This document shows, piece by piece, positions 9,517 through 17,908 of a stretch of 64,000 bases of DNA. Within the stretch, counting starts at the first letter, position 1. The number at the start of each line of letters is the position of its first letter. The notes below the pieces were generated by a model. That model did not search any database, was not told where the DNA came from, and saw only the letters and a list, made by a program, of their open reading frames with translations. Both the position numbers and the translations under genes were made by a program. The DNA comes from Desulfobacter latus (GTDB lineage Bacteria; Desulfobacterota; Desulfobacteria; Desulfobacterales; Desulfobacteraceae). The stretch is from positions 1 through 64,000 of the forward strand of contig NZ_JACADJ010000008.1 in NCBI RefSeq assembly GCF_013389365.1, given 5' to 3'.

Positions 9517-10221
9517 ATGGATATTCAGGCGCCGAGAATAAACAGCTATTATACATATCAGTCGGCCCTTGAACAGGGATCTGATCTAATATCTTCGTCC
9601 CCCGGGGCCGAATCCCGGACACAGGATACACAGGCCGGTAAAGCCCTGTCTGACAGTGAAGAACAAGTTGATTCGGTTTCCCTGACCCAGGAAGATGAAG
9701 CCGCCGGGCAGGAAGATAAACCATCAGAGTCCGATGCAGAATCAAGGCTTACCCAGGACGAGAAACGACTTGTCGAAGAACTTCAAAAAGTTGACGCCGA
9801 AGTTCGGGCTCACGAAATGGCCCATATTGCCGCAGGCGGCCAGTATATCACCTCGGGAGCCACCTTTTCCTACCAGCAGGGCCCCGACGGAAAAAAATAT
9901 GCAGTGGGCGGAGAGGTCGGTATTGACACGTCCCCCGAACCTGGAGACCCCGAGGCAACATTGCAGAAAATGCAGCGGGTTCGTGCTGCGGCACTAGCCC
10001 CTGCCCAACCATCCTCCCAAGATCTGAAAGTAGCATCCAAGGCCGCATCCATGACAGCAAAAGCCATGGCTGAAATCACACAGCTTAAAGCAGATGAGCA
10101 GGCCAAGCAAATGGAGACAGCAGTGTCTGCTTATACCCAACAGCATGTTTCTGATGCGTATACCAAAACAGAGAGCATAACCAGTCAGGAAACTCAAAAT
10201 TCATTTCACCTTGCTATCTGA
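9517..10221 (+). CDS. SprA-family putative zinc metalloprotease-like protein
   Basis: A 234-residue protein from the ATG at 9517, preferred over the frame's first ATG (9409) because AAGGGA lies six bases upstream. After an acidic, low-complexity first ~75 residues comes a conserved core with VRAHEMAHIAAGG, a canonical HExxH zinc-protease signature, then SGATFSYQQGPDGKKYAVGGEVGIDTS. This core is the SprA-related family, uncharacterised but predicted to be a metalloprotease. A helical tail follows. No export signal is visible. The next gene, 140 bases away, encodes a flagellar-rod-like protein. Confidence 0.85.
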   Translation: MDIQAPRINSYYTYQSALEQGSDLISSSPGAESRTQDTQAGKALSDSEEQVDSVSLTQEDEAAGQEDKPSESDAESRLTQDEKRLVEELQKVDAEVRAHEMAHIAAGGQYITSGATFSYQQGPDGKKYAVGGEVGIDTSPEPGDPEATLQKMQRVRAAALAPAQPSSQDLKVASKAASMTAKAMAEITQLKADEQAKQMETAVSAYTQQHVSDAYTKTESITSQETQNSFHLAI

Positions 10222-10362
10222 AAAAGAAACCCGGTGTTCGCGTAAGGCCCATGGTCAGAATTAAATATGCCATAGATGCGCTGGATTTTAAAATTTACAT
10301 GGTCCTAAAGATAAATTTTTGATATTGTTAGACGTAAATTGTTATAAATCGGAGTAAAAATC

Positions 10363-10716
10363 ATGAATATGAGCATCCAGAACAATGCTTCAGCGTTACA
10401 GGCTTTTTCAAACCAGGTATCGGTTTCTTCAAACAATGTTGCTAACTCCCTGTTAGACGAGTTCAAGGCGGACAAAGCGTATAATGTCGAAGCAGACAAC
10501 GGACAGGTACAAACGTCTATCTCCCAAAACCAGGAAAATGGACCACGGGTTAAAGACCCCCTTAAAAACGACGGTTCCTTAAAGGAATTATCCAATACAG
10601 ACATTGCAGAAGAAATGGTTGTGCAGATGCAAGCCCAGAACGGATTTGATGCCAACGCCAAAATAATTCAGGCCTATGATGAAACAACCGGAACCGTATT
10701 GGATATCATTGGATAA
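10363..10716 (+). CDS. Flagellar basal-body rod-like protein (FlgBC/FlgG-type ends)
   Basis: A 117-residue protein with the two conserved ends of flagellar axial proteins. The N-terminus is NMSIQNNASALQAFSNQVSVSSNNVAN (a variant of the SALxAxxxxLxxxxNNIAN motif). The C-terminus is DIAEEMVVQMQAQNGFDANAKIIQAYDE, the helix that forms the rod coiled coil. It is shorter than FlgC (about 145) and no other flagellar gene is nearby. GGAG precedes the ATG. It may be an orphan rod or hook-junction protein used with the neighbouring SprA-like protein; that pairing is inference. Confidence 0.75.
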   Translation: MNMSIQNNASALQAFSNQVSVSSNNVANSLLDEFKADKAYNVEADNGQVQTSISQNQENGPRVKDPLKNDGSLKELSNTDIAEEMVVQMQAQNGFDANAKIIQAYDETTGTVLDIIG

Positions 10717-10722
10717 CCGCCC

Positions 10723-11706
10723 CTAATGGAATTTTAATTCCAGTTTCGGCACCATAAAATATGGTTCGATTAACGCATGGGGAACATATGACAATTTTGC
10801 CTGGCGTAACCCCGGAATTCCAAGATCCTGTTCCCGGTTGATATATCGTGTGGTCCCTTTCAGAAATCCGGCAGTTTCATAATTAATCATCTGAGCGGCG
10901 CCCTTAAAAGAGACATCTGATTTTTCAAAATGAACACCCCAGGTATCAGAGGACAGAGGGCTGAAAACAGCAAACGCTGCAATTTCATCTTTGACCAGCA
11001 GCATCAGTCCGCTCAAACCTAGATCGTTCCAATGGGAAAAGGCCATAGCTATGGCATCGGATTCATCAAGCAGAGAGCGGGGGACAGAAGGCCTGCCGGC
11101 AAGCAGACGCTGTTCAAACTGCATCACATCTTTGCAATTCTCATCATTTATAGGGATTATGGAATAATCTGGATACGCACGCTTAAACTGGGAAATGAGA
11201 TTCTTTTTCTTATGCAGTTTATTGCCCTTTAACTCTGCCAGCTCCTCTGTCAGATAAACATACTCTGCCGCATCCCGGTCAGCAGTAATACTAAAATATT
11301 GATCCAGATCCTGCCAGATATCCACATAAGATTCAGGCACCAGTCCGATACTTCCAGACAGCCCTGCAGCAACAGCCTTTTTTGAAAGGGCAAACAATTC
11401 TTCAGGTTCCAGATCCTCTCCTAAGGGCATGAACAGGGCCTGGCTGCGATCATCATGGATAACCAGGCTGTCCTTATAAAAAAACCATGAATATCGGTAC
11501 AGATTCTGCCAGCAGAAAAGATTGACAAAGTTGTATTCACACGAGCAGGGTGGGTAATGGCTTAGGAAATCAAGGATCAGGGGACGGGTTTCCAGATCAA
11601 ATTTTCCAGGCTTTAATATATTCGGCTCAGACTGCAAGGCATCCGCACCGTTACCAACCATTGGCGGTGTATTGTAGGAGGCTGATTGGTGGCTATGGCA
11701 TATCAT
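10723..11706 (-). CDS. DUF2156 protein (aminoacyl-phosphatidylglycerol-synthase-like GNAT fold)
   Basis: A 327-residue protein. The ATG at 11706 is used because AAGGA lies six bases upstream; a TTG at 11736 would add ten residues. The conserved start of the domain is PLILDFLSHYPPCSCEYNFVNLFCW, then EELAELKGNKLHKKKNLISQF and GAAQMINYETAGFLK ... YINREQDLGIPGLRQAK. These are hallmarks of DUF2156, related to the catalytic domain of LysPG synthase (MprF) but without its membrane part. It is last in the run SpeD–SpeE–GNAT–DUF2156, 22 bases after the GNAT gene, so a role in acylating polyamines or related amines is a reasonable guess. Confidence 0.85.
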   Translation of the reverse strand: MICHSHQSASYNTPPMVGNGADALQSEPNILKPGKFDLETRPLILDFLSHYPPCSCEYNFVNLFCWQNLYRYSWFFYKDSLVIHDDRSQALFMPLGEDLEPEELFALSKKAVAAGLSGSIGLVPESYVDIWQDLDQYFSITADRDAAEYVYLTEELAELKGNKLHKKKNLISQFKRAYPDYSIIPINDENCKDVMQFEQRLLAGRPSVPRSLLDESDAIAMAFSHWNDLGLSGLMLLVKDEIAAFAVFSPLSSDTWGVHFEKSDVSFKGAAQMINYETAGFLKGTTRYINREQDLGIPGLRQAKLSYVPHALIEPYFMVPKLELKFH

Positions 11707-11728
11707 TGTTTTTCCTTTTTTATGGCTG

Positions 11729-12154
11729 TTATTCAAGTTTAAAGGGGATGTAATTCTTCATCTGCCGGAATCCTAAATTTTCATAAAATACGCGGGTTCC
11801 GGGCTCACCGATTAATCCAATCCAGTCCACGCCCCTTTTTTTAAGTTCCTCGATCAAAAAATTCACGATCAGGCTGCCGATACCACGTTTTTGGTAGGCA
11901 GACAGCACAACCACATCTTGAATATAAGCATCACTGCACAGATCGGAAAGAGCCCGCCCCATTCCAATTAATTTTTTTTCCAGAAAAGCACCTGCAAATA
12001 ATGCTGATTTCTCAGGAATCCGGCGCAAAAAGGTATCTGTAATTTTATAATCGTCCTGCCACCACCCGGCATCCTGATATAAGGCCTGAAACTGATCCAC
12101 AGGAACAGTGCGCACAAGTTTTATCTCAAGCCCGTTAAGCTTTTCTGTCCTCAT
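11729..12154 (-). CDS. GNAT-family N-acetyltransferase
   Basis: A 141-residue protein with the GNAT acetyl-CoA binding motif in VVVLSAYQKRGIGSLIVNFLIEEL (Q-x-x-G-I-G) and the late motif GEPGTRVFYENLGF. Length and order fit a stand-alone acetyltransferase. The ATG overlaps the stop of speE by four bases, indicating translational coupling in the polyamine operon. An amine substrate such as spermidine is suggested by the context, not by sequence. Confidence 0.85.
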   Translation of the reverse strand: MRTEKLNGLEIKLVRTVPVDQFQALYQDAGWWQDDYKITDTFLRRIPEKSALFAGAFLEKKLIGMGRALSDLCSDAYIQDVVVLSAYQKRGIGSLIVNFLIEELKKRGVDWIGLIGEPGTRVFYENLGFRQMKNYIPFKLE

Positions 12155-13023
12155 ATACCTTCGCCTTTCAGTATTTTCTCTGCAAAATAAGGAAGCACAA
12201 AAGCCGCACGGTGCACCCCTGAACTATAATATTTAAGCTGGGACTGGAGCACTTGTGGCACTGTTCGTGCCGGCGCTACAAGTTTTGGCCCCAAAGATCC
12301 CATACATACACCGATGTGACCACCGGTATATGTAGGGACAATAATGTTTGCATAGGCATATATGGGAAACAAAGACCGTGCAATGCCTATCAATTTTTCA
12401 ACCCAGTCCGGGTGAAGGAAAAAGGATTCGCCCTGGGTGGCAATCAGACCGGCGGGTTTAAGTGCCCGCTTTAAATCCTGGTAGAACTGATTTTCAAACA
12501 AAACTTCTCCGGGGCCAACCGGATCTGAGGAGTCAACAATAATGACATCATAACAACCAGGGTGGTCCCGGACAAAGGCAGCCCCGTCTTTGATATGAAC
12601 AGTAACCCTGGGATCGTCGAACCCACAGGCCATGGACGGCAGAAATCGTTTTGAAACATTAATGACCTCTTCATCAATTTCACAAAAATCAATAACGCAG
12701 ACATCATCATGACGATTAATCTCACGCAAAACGCCGCCGTCTCCCCCGCCAATGATAAGCACATTTTCAGGGTTCGGATGGGAAAACAGGGGCAGATGCG
12801 CCATCATTTCCTGGTAACTGAACTCATCTCGTTCCGTTAACTGAATGATACCGTCGAGTACCAGCATCCGGCCGTGTGAGCGGGTCTGGTACAGGTCAAT
12901 CTGCTGGAATCTGCTTTTTTTACTGTAAAGAAGTTTATCCACTTTCAGAGAAACGGCAATACCTTCCCACATGGGACAAATTTCTGAAAACCATCCTTTA
13001 TGTATAATGCCTGAATTTGTCAT
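12151..13023 (-). CDS. speE: Spermidine synthase (polyamine aminopropyltransferase)
   Basis: A 290-residue protein of normal family length. It transfers the aminopropyl group of decarboxylated S-adenosylmethionine to putrescine. Visible motifs: YQEMMAHLPLFSHPNP, the cofactor loop VLIIGGGDGGVLREI, and the catalytic-region VIIVDSSDPVGPGEVLF with the Asp pair. Substrate-loop residues ATQGESFF are also present. The N-terminal beta domain (SKKSRFQQIDLYQT...LVLDG) is intact. The ATG shares a base with the stop of the upstream speD (TAATG), so the two are coupled. Expected in the cytoplasm. Confidence 0.95.
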   Translation of the reverse strand: MTNSGIIHKGWFSEICPMWEGIAVSLKVDKLLYSKKSRFQQIDLYQTRSHGRMLVLDGIIQLTERDEFSYQEMMAHLPLFSHPNPENVLIIGGGDGGVLREINRHDDVCVIDFCEIDEEVINVSKRFLPSMACGFDDPRVTVHIKDGAAFVRDHPGCYDVIIVDSSDPVGPGEVLFENQFYQDLKRALKPAGLIATQGESFFLHPDWVEKLIGIARSLFPIYAYANIIVPTYTGGHIGVCMGSLGPKLVAPARTVPQVLQSQLKYYSSGVHRAAFVLPYFAEKILKGEGI

Positions 13024-13862
13024 TAATGTCTTAAAGCCACCTGCATTTTATAGTGGCTGCCCCGAAAATATGACAGGCAGAATTCTGCCAATTCACGCGG
13101 CTCATATTTATTGCAGGATAAAATATCCAGGTATGCGGCATTTGTTACACGGGCAAAATGTCCGGATATACCAAACGGTTCAATGGATCGTGTCGTAGAA
13201 AAACCAGTTGCCGTTTCGGTTTCATCATAATAAACCAAAGGCGCATTTTCTGTGTCGATGATAGCAAGCATTCCACACACCCTGGTGACAAAGTTTTTTA
13301 TACAATCCGGATCTTTTATCATATCAGGACTGCAACCATATACATCAACAGATGTGGACATTCCCCAAGGATTTGTATTTTCGTACACTTTTTTCCAGAC
13401 GATGGGAAGTGTTCGTTTATCCATCACCTTTTCATCACTGTTTGTCATACAACCTCCGACCCCGGACGGCAGTACGCCCCTGTTTTGATCCGAGGAGATG
13501 ACGACCCGCCGGGATGAAAATTGTGCTTCTATGGAATGAATGGCTGTGTCCAGATCAATATTATCTGCACATGTAAAAATATCGACGGCTGCATAATCAT
13601 GCTCGGGCCAGGCATGAACCGTAAAATGGGATTCGGCGATAATTATAACACCCGACACCCCCTGGGGTTCAAACTGATGAAAGGAACTGTTGATAATTGT
13701 GGCCCCGCTTTCCCGGGCCGCTTTAAGCAGAATTGATTCAACCCGATCCTTATCAAGCAGGACATCGGATGCGCAATCGTAATATTCAATGGTAATATGT
13801 CGCCCCAAGGCAAAACCCGGATCAGGATGACAGACGGTTCGCTTTTTGTTTTTATCAAGCAA
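13023..13862 (-). CDS. speD: S-adenosylmethionine decarboxylase with a second SpeD-like domain
   Basis: Two SpeD-fold domains in one chain. The first (LGRHITIEYYDC ... IAESHFTVHAWPEHDYAAVDIF) has the Ser of ESH that becomes the pyruvoyl group and the usual active-site His and Cys (FTCADN). The second runs from about SVDVYGCSPDMIKDPD to FGISGHFARVTNAAYLDILSC and ends with CLSYFRGSHYKMQV. It resembles the divergent SpeD-like group in which ISGHF replaces ESHF. The frame opens at a TTG at 13955 inside the preceding gene; a TTG at 13862, 17 bases after that gene's stop, fits better. Neither has a good Shine-Dalgarno, so the start is uncertain. It supplies decarboxylated SAM to SpeE. Confidence 0.85.
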   Translation of the reverse strand: MLDKNKKRTVCHPDPGFALGRHITIEYYDCASDVLLDKDRVESILLKAARESGATIINSSFHQFEPQGVSGVIIIAESHFTVHAWPEHDYAAVDIFTCADNIDLDTAIHSIEAQFSSRRVVISSDQNRGVLPSGVGGCMTNSDEKVMDKRTLPIVWKKVYENTNPWGMSTSVDVYGCSPDMIKDPDCIKNFVTRVCGMLAIIDTENAPLVYYDETETATGFSTTRSIEPFGISGHFARVTNAAYLDILSCNKYEPRELAEFCLSYFRGSHYKMQVALRH

Positions 13863-13878
13863 TTTTTTAACCGAATAG

Positions 13879-14580
13879 TTAGAAGATTTCCATAACAGAA
13901 GAAAATCTTTGAAATTGGGTTTCTCTTGGCAGATTTTTTTCTTTAAGCCGTTCAATCATGGATGACGTATTAAAACGCAGATAGGGATTCACCTTGAGTT
14001 CTTCAGACAGACGGGAAACAACATGGTCCGGATTATAGGACGATGCATACCCGTTTAAATTCGGATTATCCGGTTCAATAATTTTGGCATATTTCAAAGA
14101 CTCAAGAACATAATCGTGTCCAGCATAAATCAGGGTATCACCGGGTAGAGACATTAACTGCCTTAACGAGTTAAAAAAAGATTCAAGATCTCCTGAAAAA
14201 CAATTGCCAACCGTGGCGTTGAACAACGTATCACCGGTCACAATAAACCCGTCCCCTTTGAAACAAAGCGAATCCATGGTATGTCCGGGGGTCAGCATCA
14301 CCTCAAGTCCGGTTCCGTCTTTCAGGTCAAGAACCTGACCATGTGAAAGTGTTGTACAGTCAATAAAACGCGCATTCGTTATTTTGAGAAGGGCATTATT
14401 TCCCTGGGTGTGGTCGGCATGGGTATGGGTGTTGGTGACAATATCAATGGGAATATTTTTTTCTGTGGCAAATTTTGCCATATCCTCTGGTGTCCCAGGG
14501 TCAATGGCGATACTGGATTTTTCACTATAAACCAGGTAACCCAAATTGTCGGCACTGTATTTAAACTGTTGAATATCCAA
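13879..14580 (-). CDS. Metallo-beta-lactamase-fold hydrolase, glyoxalase II-like
   Basis: A 233-residue protein. It carries the binuclear metal motif HTHADHTQGN, then PGHTMDSLCF, TGDTLF and YAGHDYV, all metal ligands of the family. A C-terminal stretch (PNLNGYASSYN ... LKVNPYLRF) is typical of hydroxyacylglutathione hydrolases. Such enzymes cleave thioesters such as S-lactoylglutathione or equivalents with other thiols. It sits between an acidic hypothetical protein and speD, 17-18 bases from each, so it is probably transcribed with the polyamine genes. The exact thiol substrate cannot be told. Confidence 0.88.
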   Translation of the reverse strand: MDIQQFKYSADNLGYLVYSEKSSIAIDPGTPEDMAKFATEKNIPIDIVTNTHTHADHTQGNNALLKITNARFIDCTTLSHGQVLDLKDGTGLEVMLTPGHTMDSLCFKGDGFIVTGDTLFNATVGNCFSGDLESFFNSLRQLMSLPGDTLIYAGHDYVLESLKYAKIIEPDNPNLNGYASSYNPDHVVSRLSEELKVNPYLRFNTSSMIERLKEKNLPRETQFQRFSSVMEIF

Positions 14581-14597
14581 CTACGCAATCCTATATC

Positions 14598-14987
14598 TTA
14601 AAAAATTTCATCTTCATCTTCATCTTCGTCAAAGTCACCTTTATTCTCATTCCGCCCCGGACTGTCGCCTAAAGGTTCATCATCATACACGTCAATATCA
14701 TCTCCCACATCCATGAAGGGATCATCAAGTTGCACATCAAGGCCGTAATCATCAAAAATCATACTGATGGCTTCTTTGAGATTTCGTTCAAAGCTTTCAG
14801 CATAATCGTCATCCTCATCTGCTGAAAACTCATAAATTTCCTCATGCTCCTCAAGCAAATCCCTAAGATCTGCGTTTACTTCAGACTGGGCATAAAAATC
14901 GGCTTCATAAGCATCAAGAATGTCTTCATACAGATCATCTACCTCAAACGCCTCTACGGCATCAAAAATAGTCATTTTTTTTGCCAT
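14598..14987 (-). CDS. Strongly acidic protein of unknown function
   Basis: A 129-residue protein. ATG at 14987 is chosen because GGAGG is correctly spaced; the upstream GTG at 14993 is too close to it. About a third of the residues are Asp or Glu, ending in a DEDEDEDEIF run. The N-terminal half (IFDAVEAFEVDDLYEDILDAYE) looks helical. No family recognised. It begins the run leading to the MBL hydrolase and speD. Confidence 0.7.
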   Translation of the reverse strand: MAKKMTIFDAVEAFEVDDLYEDILDAYEADFYAQSEVNADLRDLLEEHEEIYEFSADEDDDYAESFERNLKEAISMIFDDYGLDVQLDDPFMDVGDDIDVYDDEPLGDSPGRNENKGDFDEDEDEDEIF

Positions 14988-15148
14988 ATTCACTCCTCCC
15001 GGATTTTTATCTACTTTCTACTTTAATAATGGTTTTATGATTGTCAAACATCCAGACACCAGAATATTTATCTCAAACATGATTACACCAGAATAACGTA
15101 TAACCCTATTATTATTTGATAAAGAAGGGTTGTCAATTGAAACTGTTT

Positions 15149-15553
15149 TCAACTTTTCTTTTCGGATTGTTTATTCTGGTAATCCGTCAATGCCAGATAG
15201 AAAGCACCAACACAAAGCTCGGCGCAATGATAATGGTCTTCAGGCAAAGTTTGAAGATAATCGATAATCATATCCGGAGTGATATTCCAAACATTATCAA
15301 CAGAATGACCTAGCGCCAGACGGACCACGGAATTGCAGCATGCTGCCGTATACACGCAGCCATCGAAGTCAAAGGAAATAGAACTCAGGCAATTCTTGTG
15401 GTCAACCATGATAAAAAACTCTACAGTGTCTCCACACACCCCGGTCCGAGTCCCGTATCCGTCGGGGTTTTCAAGTCGCTCTCTGGAACCTGCTTCGTAG
15501 GCCATTTCAATTAGTGTAAGAGAGTGAACGTTCCAAAAATCCGGGCTTTCCAT
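15149..15553 (-). CDS. NifU/IscU N-terminal-like Fe-S scaffold protein
   Basis: A 134-residue protein with the three Cys positions of IscU-type scaffolds. These lie in GVCGDTVEFF (with the Asp two residues on), GCVYTAACCNSV, and HCAELCVGAF. The N-terminal NPDGYGTRTGVCGD resembles the NPRNxG...G.CGD motif. Extra Cys flank the second and third positions. It assembles and transfers Fe-S clusters in the cytoplasm, or is a divergent variant. It is monocistronic with its own leader; the metF operon terminator lies on the same strand upstream. Confidence 0.75.
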   Translation of the reverse strand: MESPDFWNVHSLTLIEMAYEAGSRERLENPDGYGTRTGVCGDTVEFFIMVDHKNCLSSISFDFDGCVYTAACCNSVVRLALGHSVDNVWNITPDMIIDYLQTLPEDHYHCAELCVGAFYLALTDYQNKQSEKKS

Positions 15554-15644
15554 GAAAATACAACTCCTTAAACAATATCGTTTGTGTTATAAAAATGCTT
15601 CTTTGTACCTTCTTTATAAATATCATATTCCTAATTATAAAAAA

Positions 15645-15674
15645 CAGACCGAACAGGAAATCCTGCCCGGTCTG
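15645..15674 (-). terminator. Terminator of the hdrA–flpD–metV–metF unit
   Basis: The stem CAGACCGAACAGG / CCTGCCCGGTCTG has one G-U-type mismatch and a four-base loop. On the minus strand it is followed by TTTTTT, and it lies 70 bases after the metF stop. Confidence 0.8.
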
Positions 15675-15745
15675 CTTTTATTTTAAACATCTATGAAGCA
15701 GCGATGCCTTGTGTCGGCACAACAGCTACATCAGCATGTCACCTT

Positions 15746-16669
15746 TTAAACCTTAGGTCTGGGAGAAAGGCCTGCGCCTTCTACAAGTTCGGGCACCTTT
15801 TCTTCCCATTCAATGGCCATAATATGGAAACCTTTTACGCCTTTGCATTCCTTGAGGCGTTGCATCTGCTCAATGGCCATCTTGATGCCTTCTTCGGCTT
15901 GTTTGTCTTTATCCACACCGGCAAGACGGTCGATAACCTCATCAGGAATATCCATGCCGGGCACCTTGCTCTTCATATATTTAGCCATGCCCAGGGATTT
16001 CATGGGGGTGATACCGGCAAGGATAGCCACTTTCTCATCCAGGCCGCGGTCAACTACCTGTTTCATCCACTCTTCAAATTTAGCGGTGTTAAAAATACAC
16101 TGAGTTTGGATGAAATCCACACCAGCCGCCACTTTCTTAGCCAGACGCATCACACGTAGTTCAAAGGGATCGGCAAAGGGATTGGCAGCCGCACCAATGA
16201 ACATTTTGGGCGGTTCCGTAATATCTGCGCCCCCCTGGAACTTGGCTTCATCGCGCATATCTTTGACCATTTTAATCATATTAATAGAGTCAATGTCATA
16301 TACGGGTTTTGCCATGGGGTGGTCGCCAAACTGGGGATGATCGCCGGACAGGCAAAGCATGGTGTTGCAACCAAGGGCATAAGCACCGAGGATGTCAGCC
16401 TGCATGGCAAGACGGTTTCTGTCCCGGGATACCATCTGGATAATGGGATCAAGTCCCATCTGTTTAAGCGCAACACCGGCGGCAATAGAGGACATTCTGA
16501 CCATGGCGGTCTGATTGTCCGTGATGTTGATGCCGTCTACATGATCCTTGATCATGTTGGCTTTTTCTTTGACAATATCAATATTACAGCCTCTGGGAGG
16601 ACCAACTTCAGAGGTTACAGCCAGTTGGCCTGAGGCCAGTACTTTTTCCAGTCTGCTTTCAGTTTTCAT
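15746..16669 (-). CDS. metF: Methylenetetrahydrofolate reductase
   Basis: A 307-residue TIM-barrel flavoprotein. Motifs: TSEVGPPRGCNID near the N-terminus, DGINITDNQTAMVRMS, LCLSGDHP (the flavin/NAD region), a GAAANPF stretch and DFIQTQCIFN. It interconverts methylene- and methyl-tetrahydrofolate in the methyl branch of the Wood–Ljungdahl pathway. The ATG overlaps the stop of metV (TAATG). Together with metV, flpD and hdrA it forms the MetVF–HdrA-type complex known from acetogens and sulfate reducers, which takes electrons from an Hdr/FlpD module instead of directly from NADH. Confidence 0.95.
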   Translation of the reverse strand: MKTESRLEKVLASGQLAVTSEVGPPRGCNIDIVKEKANMIKDHVDGINITDNQTAMVRMSSIAAGVALKQMGLDPIIQMVSRDRNRLAMQADILGAYALGCNTMLCLSGDHPQFGDHPMAKPVYDIDSINMIKMVKDMRDEAKFQGGADITEPPKMFIGAAANPFADPFELRVMRLAKKVAAGVDFIQTQCIFNTAKFEEWMKQVVDRGLDEKVAILAGITPMKSLGMAKYMKSKVPGMDIPDEVIDRLAGVDKDKQAEEGIKMAIEQMQRLKECKGVKGFHIMAIEWEEKVPELVEGAGLSPRPKV

Positions 16670-17361
16670 TATGCATTGTCCTCCGTGATAATTTTGGATG
16701 ACGCCAAGTCCTCCCGGATAATTTTTCTAGGACCGCCGCCGCCTGCAGGCCGCCAGTCCTTTGCCGCAACCAGTTCTTCATAACGATCCTGGAGACCCAG
16801 TTCAACCAGGCGATCCCAGATCAATTGCCATGCACAGTCCACATCCGGGCTGATCTCGCATTTCCCGTTGACCGAACCGCCGCAGGGGCCGTTCATGATG
16901 CTTTTTGAACAACGCGCAATGGGACAGATGCCGCCGGTGATCCCCAGCATGCAGTCACCACAACCCATACAGCGCTCAGCCCAGATACCCTGGCTTTCGG
17001 ACGCGCCCATAAATTTGGTATTCACACCCGGGAAAACCGGAATCGGATACTGGGAAGCAACGGTCTGAATCCCGCAGCCACAGGCCAGGGAAACAACGGC
17101 GTCCACTTGGCCGGCCAGTTCCGCGAGCTGGTCAACATATTCCGGATCGCATTGACGTTCCAGGGTATGCTCCAGAACCTCGATCTTTTTGCCCGCTTTG
17201 GCACTGTTCAGGCGAATGGCGGAAGACAGAAGTCCCACCTCTTTTCTGCCGCCTGCTGCACAAACGGTAACGCATTCGTTACAGCCGACCACAAGTATTT
17301 TTTCATAGGGCGCAATATACCCGAGAATTTCCTGCAGGGGTTTTTGTTCTGCTGTTATCAT
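16669..17361 (-). CDS. metV: MetV: methylenetetrahydrofolate reductase C-terminal / zinc-finger subunit
   Basis: A 230-residue protein rich in Cys. Visible are VVGCNECVTVCAAGG at the N-terminus, SLACGCGIQTVA in the middle, and RCMGCGDCMLGITGGICPIARCSKS with NGPCGGSVNGKCE near the C-terminus. The last is the conserved cluster and zinc-binding block of MetV (MTHFR C-terminal family). It partners MetF and links it to the FlpD/HdrA electron module. The gene lies 118 bases downstream of flpD and overlaps metF. Confidence 0.92.
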   Translation of the reverse strand: MITAEQKPLQEILGYIAPYEKILVVGCNECVTVCAAGGRKEVGLLSSAIRLNSAKAGKKIEVLEHTLERQCDPEYVDQLAELAGQVDAVVSLACGCGIQTVASQYPIPVFPGVNTKFMGASESQGIWAERCMGCGDCMLGITGGICPIARCSKSIMNGPCGGSVNGKCEISPDVDCAWQLIWDRLVELGLQDRYEELVAAKDWRPAGGGGPRKIIREDLASSKIITEDNA

Positions 17362-17479
17362 GTTTTAATCTCCAAAAATTTTATATAAAAAATAACCCGT
17401 TAAATTTATTTCATATGTCCGGCAAAGCAAGGATATGCAACAAAAATCATTTAGATTAGATTGCATTGACCGCATTTAG

Positions 17480-17908
17480 TTAAACAGCCTTGCTTGTTGC
17501 CTGACTGGCCGGGCTTGGCCCTAAAGCTTTAATCTTTTCGGTAAATTCTTCAGCTGCCTGGGCAAATTGTTGACCCATGGCTGCGGAAAAGTTCATCATG
17601 GCCACCCGTTCGGGCTCCCAACCCAGATCTTCCAGGGTTTTTTTGATCTTTTCCACATGGGCGACTGCACGCAGATTACCGTCTTTAAAATGGCAGTCCC
17701 CTTCCAGACAAGCCGCTATATATACACCGTCAGCCCCTTTTTCAAGGGCTTTCATCAGATGAATGGCATCTACTTTACCGGTGCAGGGAACCCGTATGAT
17801 TTTCACATTAGACGGATATGAAATCCGCCTGGTACCAGCCATATCTGCTGCGGTATATCCACAATAATGACAGCAAAAGGCCACAATTTCCGGTTCAAAA
17901 TTATCCAT
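17480..17908 (-). CDS. flpD: Hydrogenase/Hdr-linked iron-sulfur subunit (MvhD/FlpD)
   Basis: A 142-residue protein. It has VAFCCHYCGYTAADMAG near the N-terminus, then RVPCTGKVDAIHLMKALEKGADGV and AACLEGDCHFKDGN. The four Cys bind a [2Fe-2S] cluster that passes electrons into HdrA in methanogens and in acetogen/SRB complexes. Start ATG at 17908 overlaps the hdrA stop (TAATG). No hydrogenase gene is adjacent, so electrons probably come from formate, NADH or ferredoxin partners encoded elsewhere. Confidence 0.92.
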   Translation of the reverse strand: MDNFEPEIVAFCCHYCGYTAADMAGTRRISYPSNVKIIRVPCTGKVDAIHLMKALEKGADGVYIAACLEGDCHFKDGNLRAVAHVEKIKKTLEDLGWEPERVAMMNFSAAMGQQFAQAAEEFTEKIKALGPSPASQATSKAV

